Part shown: positions 8,949 to 18,780 of the stretch, one piece after another | Numbering within the stretch: position 1 is the stretch's first letter | How the letters are laid out: the number at the start of each line of letters is the position of its first letter | DNA from: Alkalicoccus daliensis | GTDB lineage: Bacteria > Bacillota > Bacilli > Bacillales > Salisediminibacteriaceae | NCBI RefSeq assembly: GCF_900103955.1 | Contig: NZ_FNIL01000003.1 | Location: 124,001-188,000, forward strand | DNA length: 64,000 nt | Direction of reading: 5' to 3' | Notes under the pieces: model-generated | The model's input: the letters and a program-made list of their open reading frames with translations, nothing else | Told to the model about the DNA's origin: nothing | The model's database searches: none | Program-made: the position numbers and the translations under genes

Positions 8949-11900
8949 TTAAATTTCGAGCAGTTCTTCAATCTCCTCTTTTCCTAGGGAAGAAAGCATA
9001 GTTTCCCCGGACTGCACTACCCGGTCCAGCAGATTTCTCTTTTTTTCCTGGAGTTCATGAATTTTTTCCTCAATCGTTCCAGTAGTAATCATCTTCGTTA
9101 CCTGTACCACGCGTTTTTGTCCGAAACGGTATACGCGGTCTGCAGCCTGGTCTTCTACAGCCGGGTTCCACCAGGAATCAAATAAAATCACAGTATCTCC
9201 ACCTGTTAAGTTAAGACCCGTGCCCCCTGCTTTTAAAGACACCAGAAACATTTCCTTTTCACCTTCGTTAAAACGATCTGCCATATCGAGACGGTCCCTG
9301 GCAGGAGTGCTCCCGTCCAGGTAAAAGTAATCCGCACCGCTTTTATCAAATCGTTCTTTCATAATAGAAAGCATTTTTGTGAACTGGCTGAAAACAACAA
9401 TTCTATGGCCATTTTTTCTTGCTTCGTCTGTATATTCCATCAGCCGCTCCAGTTTGTCGGATCCGCCCTCATAATCCTGTACAAACATTCCCGGATGACA
9501 GCAGATCTGCCGCAGTCTTGTTAATCCTGCCAGTATCTGCATGCGGTTTTCCTGCCAGGAATTTCTTTTAATCGCATCCGATGCCTCATTGCGCAGAAGC
9601 TGCAGCTGTCCAAGGTACAGCGCTTTTTGTTCCTGCGTCATATCAGTGTATTCCACTGTTTCGAGCTTGTCCGGCAGCTCTGTTAATACTTCCTTCTTCT
9701 GCCGGCGAAGTACAAATGGACGAATGCGTTTTGCGATTTCCTGCTCCGGCATATTGCGGAATTTTTCCTTTTGAGGAAACATACCCGGGAGAACGATACG
9801 GAAAATAGAATAAAGTTCTTCCAGTGAATTTTCAATCGGCGTCCCGCTTAAAGCATAGCTCGTGCCGCTCTCGATCGCCCGCACTGCTTTTGCTGTTTTT
9901 GTAGAAGCATTTTTCACGTACTGTGCTTCATCCAGTATTAATGTGGAAAATCTTCTGCTGTTATATAATGCTTCATCTCTCCGGATCACCGGATAAGAAG
10001 TGATGCAGATATCGTAGTGGTGCATTTCTTCAAATTGTTTGTCTCTTTCTGCTTTCGATCCTGTAATAATAATAGATGACAGTCCTGGAGCAAAACGTTC
10101 AATTTCTTTTTTCCAGTTATAGATCACACTCGATGGACAAATGATTAATGCAGGGTGCTTCACTTGCTGCCTCTGCAGTTTGCCGGCTAGAAACGTAATT
10201 GTCTGAAGCGTTTTACCCAGCCCCATATCATCCGCAAGAATGCCGCCAAAACCATAATAATCGAGGGAAGTCATCCACTGATAACCTGTTTTCTGATAAT
10301 CGCGAAGATCTGCTTCTATTCCTTCAGGCATAGCAAAATCCTGCTCTTCCGGCTCCAGCAGCCTCGTCAGCAGCTGTTTAAATTCAGTACTTTTCCGCAG
10401 GTTCACAGCAGCAGACTCCTCCAGCTGAAAAGCACGATAGAGCGGAAGCTGCATATCTTCTGTAATATCCCTTTCCTTCAGTTCCAGTTCCTCCACAAGC
10501 GACCTGACTCCTTCAAAAGCTTTCCCCTGCAATGGTACAAATGCTCCGGAGTCTAATTGAAAATAATCCTCTTTTCGCGTAAGAGCCTTCATCATATTTG
10601 TAACTTCGTTTTCGGAAATACCTTCAAAATCAAATGCGACATCCATCCAGCCGCCTTCACTCGACACATTTACTTCCAGCTGAGGCTCACGGGCCGGTTC
10701 ATAGACGATTTCCTGCAGTGACTGCGGCGCATAAACTTCAAAAGAACGGGAGAGTACAGGGAGCCAGGAAGACATAAAGTATAGAATTTCAGCGAAAGTA
10801 TCGAGAAAAAGTTCTTCTCCATTAAATTTAAAAGGAGCTTCCTCAATCAGTGCCATTAAGCGATATTCCTGTTTCATATCCCGTACAAGCACCTTTTCTC
10901 CTGAAATATTTTCAGAAGCAAAGGGGTTAATTTCTTTTTCCCCATACTGAAAAATAACCTTCCCAGTGACTCTATTGTTCTCATGTTCAAGATAAAGCTT
11001 CGGTTTTAAAGGAGTCATATCAATATTCGTTTCAATCGCTTCATCCATTTCCACCTGGCCTACTTCTTTCAACTGGGGAAGAAGTACAGAGGCCAGAGAT
11101 TCCATATGTTCTTCACTAAATGAGAGCTTTGAGGCTTCTTCCAGCGCAAGCGTATAATAAAGCGTATGAAGAATTCTTAACTTTTCTCCTTCTGTGCAAA
11201 AGAACTTTCCTTTGTAAAAGCAAAATTTAGAAGCTGGCCCCAGATAAATAAGTTCGTGTGCCTCCGGCCAGTGAAGCTGATACAGTTTTTCCTGTTCTCT
11301 TGTCACCATAAATGTAAATGGTTTTTCCATTGTCTGTATTTCTACAGTTTCAAACTGGCGTACCTGGTCATCTATGATTGTATTCAGTTCACTCAGCTGC
11401 TCCAGAAAAGAAACCTGATAGGCAGCCGGTATTTCAAAAGATCGCTTTGCTTCTGATTTATTTTGAAAATATGCAGAATGCATCATCTGTACTTCCATCA
11501 GCTCCTTGATTCTTTGGAGCATTGCCATGTCTTTCTCTGCAAAAACATGATCCGCTGGGTGATACGTAAATAATTTAGTGAATCTTAATGACTCTCCAGT
11601 TTCCAAAGCATAAAGAAATTCCAGCACGTCTTTCACAATATAAAAGCGTCCAGGACCAATTTTCAGTTCAATTTCCAGAGAACCTGGAATGTTTTCGTAA
11701 TAAGAAGGATACAGCTTAACTACATACTGTACCTGCAGAATTTCTTTGCCTTCTGCAGGTTCATATGCCTGATCCGGAATATACAGGGATTCAAAAGAAT
11801 GAAGAATCTGGTTCATTCTGTCTGTTTCTCTCCGGGAAAGGAGTCCCTGCGGTGCCAGCTGAAATGAGTCGTCCCGCTCCATCAGCCAGGCGACAATATT

Positions 11901-12185
11901 GTACTCTCCCATTTGCAGAAGCGCAGATAATACGTGAACACATTTTTTATCTCCTCTGCCGCAGGAGCATGAAGTATTCACTATGTTCAGCTGTAAATCC
12001 GGTTCTATGTCCACCATAAATCTTTGATTATACCGTTCTACATAAACACGGAAATGCTTTTTCTCAAAATCCCATAACAATTCTTTGACACTGCCTTCAT
12101 CTTTATATACACGAGCAATTTTTATTTGCTCGGCTGCATGCAGGTCCTGCATAAGTTCTCGTTCACTCAGCTCATCCAAACGCAC
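8949..12185 (-). CDS. SWIM zinc finger / SNF2-family helicase
   Basis: About 1078 aa. Near residues 55-90 is a SWIM zinc motif (CSCGRGDKKCVH). A long SNF2-associated region follows, then a C-terminal SNF2 motor: Walker A DDMGLGKTLQT, DEAQ box DEAQYVKN, motif III SGTPIENSLEELYSIF, and helicase C motifs SLKAGGTGLNL and ADRVYRFGQKR. All ATPase motifs are intact. Such proteins are DNA translocases thought to act in repair or remodelling. The GTG at 12185 is chosen because AAGGAGG lies seven bases before it; an upstream in-frame ATG at 12230 lacks a ribosome site. It forms a single-gene unit. Confidence 0.88.
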   Translation of the reverse strand: MRLDELSERELMQDLHAAEQIKIARVYKDEGSVKELLWDFEKKHFRVYVERYNQRFMVDIEPDLQLNIVNTSCSCGRGDKKCVHVLSALLQMGEYNIVAWLMERDDSFQLAPQGLLSRRETDRMNQILHSFESLYIPDQAYEPAEGKEILQVQYVVKLYPSYYENIPGSLEIELKIGPGRFYIVKDVLEFLYALETGESLRFTKLFTYHPADHVFAEKDMAMLQRIKELMEVQMMHSAYFQNKSEAKRSFEIPAAYQVSFLEQLSELNTIIDDQVRQFETVEIQTMEKPFTFMVTREQEKLYQLHWPEAHELIYLGPASKFCFYKGKFFCTEGEKLRILHTLYYTLALEEASKLSFSEEHMESLASVLLPQLKEVGQVEMDEAIETNIDMTPLKPKLYLEHENNRVTGKVIFQYGEKEINPFASENISGEKVLVRDMKQEYRLMALIEEAPFKFNGEELFLDTFAEILYFMSSWLPVLSRSFEVYAPQSLQEIVYEPAREPQLEVNVSSEGGWMDVAFDFEGISENEVTNMMKALTRKEDYFQLDSGAFVPLQGKAFEGVRSLVEELELKERDITEDMQLPLYRAFQLEESAAVNLRKSTEFKQLLTRLLEPEEQDFAMPEGIEADLRDYQKTGYQWMTSLDYYGFGGILADDMGLGKTLQTITFLAGKLQRQQVKHPALIICPSSVIYNWKKEIERFAPGLSSIIITGSKAERDKQFEEMHHYDICITSYPVIRRDEALYNSRRFSTLILDEAQYVKNASTKTAKAVRAIESGTSYALSGTPIENSLEELYSIFRIVLPGMFPQKEKFRNMPEQEIAKRIRPFVLRRQKKEVLTELPDKLETVEYTDMTQEQKALYLGQLQLLRNEASDAIKRNSWQENRMQILAGLTRLRQICCHPGMFVQDYEGGSDKLERLMEYTDEARKNGHRIVVFSQFTKMLSIMKERFDKSGADYFYLDGSTPARDRLDMADRFNEGEKEMFLVSLKAGGTGLNLTGGDTVILFDSWWNPAVEDQAADRVYRFGQKRVVQVTKMITTGTIEEKIHELQEKKRNLLDRVVQSGETMLSSLGKEEIEELLEI

Positions 12186-12409
12186 GGAACATCCTCCTTT
12201 TTTCGCACAAAACAGTCTATCCTTCATCATATCAAACTTTTCCTTCCGAGACGAATAGAAGACTTAAATTCCTGCAGAAGAAGGAGATTCTTTTTCCGTC
12301 TTTCAAATTAATAAACATACACATGATTGTCGTAAAAAGGATATATTCTAAAAAGAACGGCCTGGCAAAATACTAAAATTTAAGAGAGGTTTATATATAA
12401 CCAAAAATA

Positions 12410-12435
12410 AAGAGTGCCTGTTTGCAGGCACTCTT
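12410..12435 (-). terminator. intrinsic terminator of the esterase/flavin reductase pair
   Basis: Perfect 11-bp stem AAGAGTGCCTG with loop TTTG, followed on the minus strand by TTATTTTT. It lies ten bases beyond the flavin reductase stop codon. Confidence 0.85.
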
Positions 12436-12444
12436 TCTTCTTCC

Positions 12445-13050
12445 TTATTCAGGTCTTTCTAATTCGAAAACCTTGCCTAGCTTGGCGTATTTTTTTCCGC
12501 CAAGCCTTGCGACAGGTTTTACTTTTTCCGTTTGAATACTGCCGTCTTTCACCACTTTATCATCCGCGGAATAGCTTACGATACGTCCGATAATTACATC
12601 TGTCGCTCCCTCTTCCCCTTCAAAAACAAGATGCTGCTCCAGTTTACATTCTAAGCGCACCTGGCTTTCTTTCAGAGAAGGAACTCCGACAACGCTGCTT
12701 ACCATGGGAGAAAGCTTTGTGTGCTCTACTTCGCTTTCTTCCGGCTGTAAATTTGCAGAGCTTTCGTTTACCTGCTTAATATTATCTTCATCCGCTACAT
12801 GAATTACAAATTCTTCTGTCTGCAGAATGTTTTTAGCAGTATCCTTCTGCCTTTCAGCTTTTCTTCCTATTGAAACTGAAACGAGCGGAGGGTCTGCAGA
12901 AATAATATTAAAATAGCTGAACGGAGCAGCATTTAACACGCCCACGTCCGAGATAGAAGTAATAAAAGCAATGGGACGGGGTGTGACGATCGAAGTCAGC
13001 AATCGGTAATTTTCTTTTTTACTTAACGTTTTTGGATCAAATTCCGCCAT
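12445..13050 (-). CDS. flavin reductase-like FMN-binding protein
   Basis: A 201-aa protein of the flavin reductase-like/DIM6-NTAB family. The conserved SIVTPRPIAFITS start, NAAPFSYFN and PPLVSVSIGR segments form the FMN and NAD(P)H pocket. Members reduce free flavin or act as FMN-dependent oxidoreductases. It begins two bases after the hydrolase gene stop, so the two are certainly co-transcribed. Pairing with an MhqD-like hydrolase suggests a role in quinone or aromatic electrophile defence, which is inference. Confidence 0.82.
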   Translation of the reverse strand: MAEFDPKTLSKKENYRLLTSIVTPRPIAFITSISDVGVLNAAPFSYFNIISADPPLVSVSIGRKAERQKDTAKNILQTEEFVIHVADEDNIKQVNESSANLQPEESEVEHTKLSPMVSSVVGVPSLKESQVRLECKLEQHLVFEGEEGATDVIIGRIVSYSADDKVVKDGSIQTEKVKPVARLGGKKYAKLGKVFELERPE

Positions 13051-13052
13051 CG

Positions 13053-13664
13053 TTACACTCCTTTATTAGCTTCATAAAATTTATGCGCTTCCTCTACCTC
13101 GTCTCTCGTAAGCTGATGTCCCTGATCTGCCCAATACAGTTTCACTTCAGCATTCGCACTTTCCAGATGCTCGTGAAGTTCCTTAGTTTCCTCCGGAGGA
13201 CAAATAGGATCATTGGAACCTGCTCCAATAAATACCGGCAGACCGCTCATGTCAGGTAAGTCCATTCCGCGCCTTGGTACCATGGGGTGGAAAAGATAAG
13301 CCTGTTTGAATGGTTTTTCATAATGATATAAAATGCTTGCTGCAATATTGGCTCCATTGGAATACCCGACTGCGGTTACATTATTTCTGTCAAAACCATG
13401 TTCCTCTGCAGCTTCTTCAATAAATTGATGAAGCTCTCCGGTACGGAAAATAAGATCCTCTTCATCAAACACGCCTTCGGCAAGCCTGCGGAAAAATCTA
13501 TTCATTCCATTTTCATCAACATTGCCTCTTACCCCCAATACAGCTGCGTCAGGATCAATCATTTCTGCAAGCGGCAGCAGATCTTCTTCATTTCCTCCTG
13601 TGCCGTGCAGCAGAAGTAATGTTTCACTGCTGTTATTTTTTGCTGGATGAAAAATATGCTTCAT
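13053..13664 (-). CDS. alpha/beta hydrolase, MhqD/carboxylesterase-2 type
   Basis: About 203 aa, alpha/beta hydrolase fold. It shows the oxyanion segment LLLLHGTGGNEED, nucleophile elbow GYSNGAN, a catalytic Asp in GSNDPICP and a His in DQGHQL. It resembles the MhqD/YodD hydrolases of Bacillus that accompany quinone-detoxifying enzymes. The ATG at 13664 is preferred because GGGAGTG lies about ten bases upstream; an in-frame ATG at 13700 has no ribosome site. First gene of a two-gene operon with the flavin reductase. Confidence 0.82.
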   Translation of the reverse strand: MKHIFHPAKNNSSETLLLLHGTGGNEEDLLPLAEMIDPDAAVLGVRGNVDENGMNRFFRRLAEGVFDEEDLIFRTGELHQFIEEAAEEHGFDRNNVTAVGYSNGANIAASILYHYEKPFKQAYLFHPMVPRRGMDLPDMSGLPVFIGAGSNDPICPPEETKELHEHLESANAEVKLYWADQGHQLTRDEVEEAHKFYEANKGV

Positions 13665-13825
13665 ACCAAAATCACTCCCTTTTATTATTTTCACTATCAA
13701 AAAGTAAGTCCTATTCTAGTATATCCCCCACTCTTCCTAATGTGCAAACATGAAATATTTATTAATTAGTGATTTATATGAGCAAAATTGTTTGTGCTGC
13801 AGATGCCGGTATTGTAATATCGGTT

Positions 13826-13839
13826 TGAAAGCGATTACA
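13826..13839 (+). promoter_or_regulatory. perfect cre site (CcpA operator)
   Basis: TGAAAGCGATTACA matches the Bacillus cre consensus TGWAANCGNTNWCA at every specified position. It lies immediately before the AAAGGAGGGG ribosome site of the acetamidase/formamidase gene, downstream of where the promoter must be, so CcpA bound there would act as a roadblock. This predicts glucose repression of amide use. Confidence 0.8.
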
Positions 13840-13853
13840 AAAAGGAGGGGAAT

Positions 13854-15164
13854 ATGATGGCAGAAGCTAAAGAAACACTTTTAGTAAACGAGTTTGTGGA
13901 TGGTATACTTGATCCGGAAAAAACAATGCTTGGCCCTGTAAAAAATGGCGGCCATATTGTAGCAAATACTGCACCCGGATGCTGGGGGCCGATGATTACT
14001 CCCTGTTTAAAAGGCGGTCACGAAGTTACCAGGCCTGTCTATGTAGAAGGGGCAGAAGTCGGAGATACGATTGCCATCCGCATTAAATCAATCCGTGTCA
14101 CTTCAATTGCTACTGCTTCAGGAAATGACGCTCCTGTAGAGGGTCGATTTGTCGGTGACCCTTTCGTAGCGGTAAAATGTCCTGAATGCGGCACCATGCA
14201 CCCGGAAACGGAAATAAAAGGCATTGGAAATGCAGCCATCCGTTGTAAAAACTGCGGTGCTGATGTAACACCCTTTGAATTTACAAAAGCATATACCATG
14301 ACTTTTAATGTTGAAAAAAATATTGGAATTACGCTGGATAAGGAAGGTGCGGAAAAAACGGCCGTATCCGGACACCACTACATGGCTACTCCGGAACATT
14401 CTGTGCAGAACCCTATCGTAACTTTTGCGCCACACGATATGATAGGGACGATCGCCCGGCTGCGTCCGTTTTTGGGACAGCTTGGCACTACTCCTTCCAG
14501 GGCCATTCCAGACTCACACAACGCTGGAGATTTCGGATCTTTTCTTATCGGGGCTCCACATGAATTTGCGCTGACAAAAGAAGAGCTGGAAGACAGAACA
14601 GATGGACATATGGATATCAACCGCGCAAGGGAAGGCGCAGTCGTTCTTTGTCCTGTGAAAGTCCCCGGAGGCGGGGTGTATCTGGGAGATATGCATGCGA
14701 TGCAGGGAGACGGAGAAATTGCCGGGCATACTACAGATGTAGCAGGGATCGTGACACTTCAGGTAGAGGTAATTAAAAACCTTTCCATTGATGGGCCGAT
14801 TCTGCTGCCTGTGAAGGAAGATCTCCCCTATCTTGCCCGTCCCATCACCAAAAAAGAGCGCAGTGATGCGGAACGCCTTGCAGCCCAGTGGAACATGAAA
14901 AATAAACTGGAGCGGTCTTTACCGCTGTCTTTTGTCGGTACCGGCGCTGATTTAAACGAAGCTACTTCAAACGGGATGGAAAGAGCTGCAGCACTTCTCG
15001 GAATTACCGTACCTGAAGTAATGAACAGAGCCACAGTCACAGGATCCATTGAAATCGGCAGACATCCAGGTGTTATTACGGTTACTTTTCTCGTACCGGT
15101 GGAAATGCTCCGGCAGCAAAAACTGGAACAGTTTGCAATCGAACAGTATGGTGAAATCGAATAA
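13854..15164 (+). CDS. acetamidase/formamidase with zinc-ribbon-like insert
   Basis: A 436-aa member of the FmdA/AmdA family, which hydrolyses formamide or acetamide to ammonia and the acid. Family hallmarks include the early Gly/Pro-rich PGCWGPMITP region, the SHNAGDFGS segment and the GDMHAMQGDGEIAG metal/active-site motif. Unusually, residues about 103-145 contain two Cys-x2-Cys pairs (CPECG and CKNCGAD) that look like a zinc ribbon. The length fits the long FmdA branch rather than the roughly 300-aa AmdA branch. Start ATG-ATG after AAAGGAGGGG. Expression is probably under CcpA control through the cre site. Confidence 0.85.
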   Translation: MMAEAKETLLVNEFVDGILDPEKTMLGPVKNGGHIVANTAPGCWGPMITPCLKGGHEVTRPVYVEGAEVGDTIAIRIKSIRVTSIATASGNDAPVEGRFVGDPFVAVKCPECGTMHPETEIKGIGNAAIRCKNCGADVTPFEFTKAYTMTFNVEKNIGITLDKEGAEKTAVSGHHYMATPEHSVQNPIVTFAPHDMIGTIARLRPFLGQLGTTPSRAIPDSHNAGDFGSFLIGAPHEFALTKEELEDRTDGHMDINRAREGAVVLCPVKVPGGGVYLGDMHAMQGDGEIAGHTTDVAGIVTLQVEVIKNLSIDGPILLPVKEDLPYLARPITKKERSDAERLAAQWNMKNKLERSLPLSFVGTGADLNEATSNGMERAAALLGITVPEVMNRATVTGSIEIGRHPGVITVTFLVPVEMLRQQKLEQFAIEQYGEIE

Positions 15165-15193
15165 GTGTTCTTATCTGCTTCTTTCTTCACATT

Positions 15194-15222
15194 GTCACCG
15201 GCGGGTAACTCCTGTAAACTGA
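15194..15222 (+). promoter_or_regulatory. sigma-A promoter of recQ
   Basis: TTGTCA, 17 bases, TAAACT, ending 35 bases before the recQ start codon. Good hexamers and ideal spacing. Confidence 0.65.
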
Positions 15223-15257
15223 AGAAAGATATTTACAAGAAGGAATGGTGGCATAAC

Positions 15258-17360
15258 ATGTTAGCAGAAGCTCAGCAAAAGCTGAAGGAACATTATGGAC
15301 ATGAAGCTTTCCGTCCTGGACAGCAGCGTGTACTGGAGCGGGTGTTTCAACAAGAAAATACGATGGGCATGATGCCTACAGGCGGCGGGAAGTCAGTGTG
15401 TTACCAGATCCCGTCGCTTCTTCTGTCCGGTATTACTGTGGTCGTTTCCCCGCTTATTTCCTTAATGAAGGACCAAGTGGATGAATTAAAAGAAGCGGGA
15501 ATCAGTGCTACTTTTATTAACAGCAGCTTATCTGCGGAAGAAACAGGTGCCAGAATGGATGAGATTCGTCTCGGACTCCAGAAGCTCGTCTACGTAGCTC
15601 CGGAACGTCTCGAAGCCCCCAGCTTTATGAGAATGCTCCAAAGGCTGCCTGTTTCTCTGATTGCTGTAGACGAAGCGCACTGCCTTTCGCAGTGGGGACA
15701 TGATTTTCGCCCCAGCTATATGCGCATCCCTGAGCTGATTTCCTCCCTTCCTGAAAAACCAGTGGTACTCGCACTTACAGCAACAGCCACACCGGAAGTG
15801 GCTGACGATATCTGCCGTGCACTGGATATTAAAAATGAGAACGTGATCCGCACGGGATTTGCGAGAGAAAACCTTTCCTTTCATGTGGTAAAAGGAGCAG
15901 ACCGGGACCGTTATATCACGGATTATATCGAAAGAGATCCTGAAGCTTCCGGCATTATTTACTGTGCTACCCGGAAAGAAGTGGAACGTATGTATGAAAC
16001 CCTGAAGCGGAAAAATATCTCTGTCGGTAAATATCACGGCGGGATGTCCCAGGAAGCGCGGCGAGAAATGCAGGAACACTTTGTGTATGATGTAACGAAA
16101 GTGATGGTGGCAACCAATGCCTTTGGAATGGGCATAAATAAATCCAACGTCCGCTTTGTATTTCACCGGAATATGCCAAGAAATGTAGAAAGCTATTATC
16201 AGGAAGCAGGCCGAGCCGGACGGGACGGGGCGCCAAGTGACTGCATCCTCTTATTTTCCCCGCAGGACGTGCAGATTCAGCAGTTTCTGATTGACCAGTC
16301 CCAAATGAATGAGGAACGGAAACAGCAGGAATATGAAAAGCTCCAGGTAATGATGCACTACTGTCATACTGAAAATTGTTTGCAGCAGTATATGCTTCAC
16401 TATTTTGGAGACAAAGTAACAGAAGTCTGCGGACGGTGTTCGGAATGCGTAGATGAAAGAGAGCTTGAAGATATTACAAAAGAAGCGCAGATGGTGTTTT
16501 CCTGTATTAAAAGAATGGGAGAACGATTTGGAAAAACGATGGTGGCACAGGTGCTTACCGGATCTGCCAATAAGAAAGTGAAAGATATGCGGTTCCATCA
16601 GCTTTCCACTTTCGGCCTGCTGAAGAAGCGCACCCAGAAAGATGTAGCACAGCTTATTGATTTTCTCGCTGCTTCCGAATATTTAAAGCTGAGCGGTGGC
16701 GGATATCCTGTTTTACAGCTTACCGAGCACGTGATCCCTGTATTAAAAGGAGAAAAAAGCGTTACTCGTAAAACCATCAAACGTCCTGCGAAGGTCACTG
16801 CGGATCATCCATTATTTGGTGTGTTAAGAGAGCTGCGTACTTCTCTGGCAAAAGAACACGGAGTTGCTCCATATATGATTTTCTCAGATCAGACCCTCCA
16901 TGACATGTGCCGCAGACTTCCGGATAATGAAACGGAAATGCTTGCGGTAAAAGGAGTGGGCCGCAATAAAATGGATACATACGGGGGCGTGTTTCTGCAG
17001 GCCGTCCAGCAGTATCTCTCTGATCATCCGCAGACAGAGTCAGAGATATCGGAAAGCAGCAATAAAGAAAAAAGCTATAAGGAAACCGCCCGCCTGTTCC
17101 TCGCTGGTTATGATATTGAACGTATCTGTGAAGAGCGCGGCATTAAAGAAGTGACGGTGAAGAATCATTTATTTGAAGCACTCGAGGACGGAATCGAGCT
17201 GGACCTGGAGTCCCTCATCGATACCGCTCATATCCCGGAAGTGGAAGCTGCGATTGATAAGGTAGGATTGGAAAACGGATTAAAGCCACTGAAGGAATCT
17301 CTTTCTGATGAAGTTGATTACTTCACCATTAAGCTTGTGGTAAATGACTATGTATCCTAA
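15258..17360 (+). CDS. recQ: RecQ family ATP-dependent DNA helicase
   Basis: A 700-aa 3'-5' DNA helicase acting in recombination and repair. Motifs: Walker A TGGGKSVCYQIP, DEAH box DEAHCLSQWGHDFRP, motif VI QEAGRAGRDG, RQC zinc cysteines in YCHTENC and CGRCSEC, and an HRDC domain near residues 510-590. The last 90 residues form an extra helix-turn-helix-like tail (ERICEERGIKEVTVKNHLFE) seen in the longer Bacillus RecQ proteins. The ATG at 15258 is chosen because it follows the promoter; the frame is open further upstream without a ribosome site. Confidence 0.92.
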   Translation: MLAEAQQKLKEHYGHEAFRPGQQRVLERVFQQENTMGMMPTGGGKSVCYQIPSLLLSGITVVVSPLISLMKDQVDELKEAGISATFINSSLSAEETGARMDEIRLGLQKLVYVAPERLEAPSFMRMLQRLPVSLIAVDEAHCLSQWGHDFRPSYMRIPELISSLPEKPVVLALTATATPEVADDICRALDIKNENVIRTGFARENLSFHVVKGADRDRYITDYIERDPEASGIIYCATRKEVERMYETLKRKNISVGKYHGGMSQEARREMQEHFVYDVTKVMVATNAFGMGINKSNVRFVFHRNMPRNVESYYQEAGRAGRDGAPSDCILLFSPQDVQIQQFLIDQSQMNEERKQQEYEKLQVMMHYCHTENCLQQYMLHYFGDKVTEVCGRCSECVDERELEDITKEAQMVFSCIKRMGERFGKTMVAQVLTGSANKKVKDMRFHQLSTFGLLKKRTQKDVAQLIDFLAASEYLKLSGGGYPVLQLTEHVIPVLKGEKSVTRKTIKRPAKVTADHPLFGVLRELRTSLAKEHGVAPYMIFSDQTLHDMCRRLPDNETEMLAVKGVGRNKMDTYGGVFLQAVQQYLSDHPQTESEISESSNKEKSYKETARLFLAGYDIERICEERGIKEVTVKNHLFEALEDGIELDLESLIDTAHIPEVEAAIDKVGLENGLKPLKESLSDEVDYFTIKLVVNDYVS

Positions 17361-17417
17361 CAAAATCTGCATCGCTTTCACCTGTATGCAGAAAGCTTTT
17401 CCTACGTGACATTATTA

Positions 17418-17455
17418 AGGAGCCTGATTCTTTTTTGAATCAGGCTCCTCTTTTA
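17418..17455. terminator. bidirectional terminator between recQ and nos
   Basis: Stem AGGAGCCTGATTC with its exact complement around a T-rich loop, followed by CTTTT. It sits between two convergent genes and has A/T runs on both sides. Confidence 0.85.
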
Positions 17456-17467
17456 AATATATAAGTA

Positions 17468-18574
17468 CTACTTTTTATTAGAGAACGGACAGCTTGTGAT
17501 GCCCGGAGAATCCCGGTAACGAAAACAGGGAGATTTTTCTTCTGCATCATATTCCTGATGAAAAATATGCGTAGCTGCCGGAGAAACAGGGGGAATCAGC
17601 CACGTCCAGTCGCCAGTTATCTCTCTGCCTTTTCTTTCTTCCCTTTCGCAGAATATCCGGAACTGCTCCGCGGCTGTATGATGATCTACCAGGCTGACTC
17701 CCTCTTCCTGAAAAGAATAAATCACCGCACGGTTTAATTCCACCAATGCTCTGTCTTTCCAAAGAGAGGTTGCCTTGGACACATCGAGCCCTAAACAGAC
17801 AGCCACCTCCCGTAACTTATTGTAGCGGAAATCATCAGCTAAATTTCTGGCTCCGATTTCTGTCCCCATATACCAGCCGTTAAAAGGAGCTGCAGGATAA
17901 ATAATACCTCCGATTTCAAGTTCCATATCACTGATTACAGGTACCGCATACCATTGCAGTCCAAGCTTTTCAAATCCAGCTTCTTCCGGATGCCGCAGTC
18001 TTATCTCTCTTATTGCTGTCATGTTTTTCAGCTCAAATAAATGTACTTTCTCTTCCGCATCTTCTATAAGTAACGGGAGTATGTCAAAATCACCTCCGGC
18101 AGCCTTCCATCCCTGCTGCAGGGCATGATGAGTCATGTGAATCGAAGCAGGGTCCCCTCGCCCATCCTTATAGCCTGCATAACGTATCAGCTGATGGTTT
18201 AAAAACCGGACTGGATCTTTCCCCTCCGGCGTACGCGGAGGGAAAATGGTAATAGTGGAGCGGATCTTTCCCTCGTTTTCTGCAAACTCCAGATGACGCT
18301 TTGCTGCGATAGCAACCTGTGCCGGGTCTGCTGTATTTCTTTCATCAAATACAGTGAGTGTTTCCCAGAACAGTCTTCCGATACATTTATTTGCGTTTCT
18401 CCAGGCAAGTTTTGCTCCATATGTTAATTCTTCCACTGTGTGAGTATACATAGCTGTTTCGTTTATTTCTTTATTAATTTCATATAAACGAAGCGCTGTT
18501 TCATCCTTTGTCCTGCCCCATTCGCTGTAGCATAAAGTGATGAATTCCTCCGCCTGTTTCATCAGAGTCTTCAA
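17468..18574 (-). CDS. nos: nitric oxide synthase oxygenase (bacterial NOS)
   Basis: About 368 aa, oxygenase domain only, like the Bacillus enzymes of about 360 aa. It makes NO from arginine using a borrowed reductase. The heme-ligand cysteine (residue 64) is in WRNANKCIGRLFW, and the substrate segment GWYMGTEIGARN and the C-terminal tetrahydrobiopterin-contacting region are present. A TTG at 18574 lies eight bases after AAAGGAG and is the likely start; an ATG at 18562 is an alternative. It stands alone between recQ and a TPP riboswitch, so its reductase partner is not encoded here. Confidence 0.92.
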   Translation of the reverse strand: MKTLMKQAEEFITLCYSEWGRTKDETALRLYEINKEINETAMYTHTVEELTYGAKLAWRNANKCIGRLFWETLTVFDERNTADPAQVAIAAKRHLEFAENEGKIRSTITIFPPRTPEGKDPVRFLNHQLIRYAGYKDGRGDPASIHMTHHALQQGWKAAGGDFDILPLLIEDAEEKVHLFELKNMTAIREIRLRHPEEAGFEKLGLQWYAVPVISDMELEIGGIIYPAAPFNGWYMGTEIGARNLADDFRYNKLREVAVCLGLDVSKATSLWKDRALVELNRAVIYSFQEEGVSLVDHHTAAEQFRIFCEREERKGREITGDWTWLIPPVSPAATHIFHQEYDAEEKSPCFRYRDSPGITSCPFSNKK

Positions 18575-18683
18575 GCCGGCATCTCCTTTCACTGTTCCAA
18601 TTGTGCCTAAGTATGATACTATAGGGAACAAAGAAGAAAGCGCAAGCGTATACATCTTTGTTCACAAATATATCAAGATTTAC

Positions 18684-18768
18684 CACTAGGGGTGCATCCT
18701 GCTGAGACAGACATTTGTCTGATCCCTTCGAACCTGATCTGGTTGATACCAGCGTAGGAAAGTGGAAC
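18684..18768 (+). ncRNA. TPP riboswitch upstream of thiM
   Basis: A THI-box element. It contains ACTAGGGGTGC, the CTGAGA core, CCCTTCGAACCTGATCTGG and the CAGCGTAGGAAAG end, in the right order and spacing for a thiamine pyrophosphate aptamer. It precedes thiM-thiD-thiE and is followed by a terminator whose left arm can pair instead with the aptamer end (GGAACG, 18764-18769), giving a clear on/off switch. Confidence 0.95.
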
Positions 18769-18780
18769 GTGAATTCTGGT

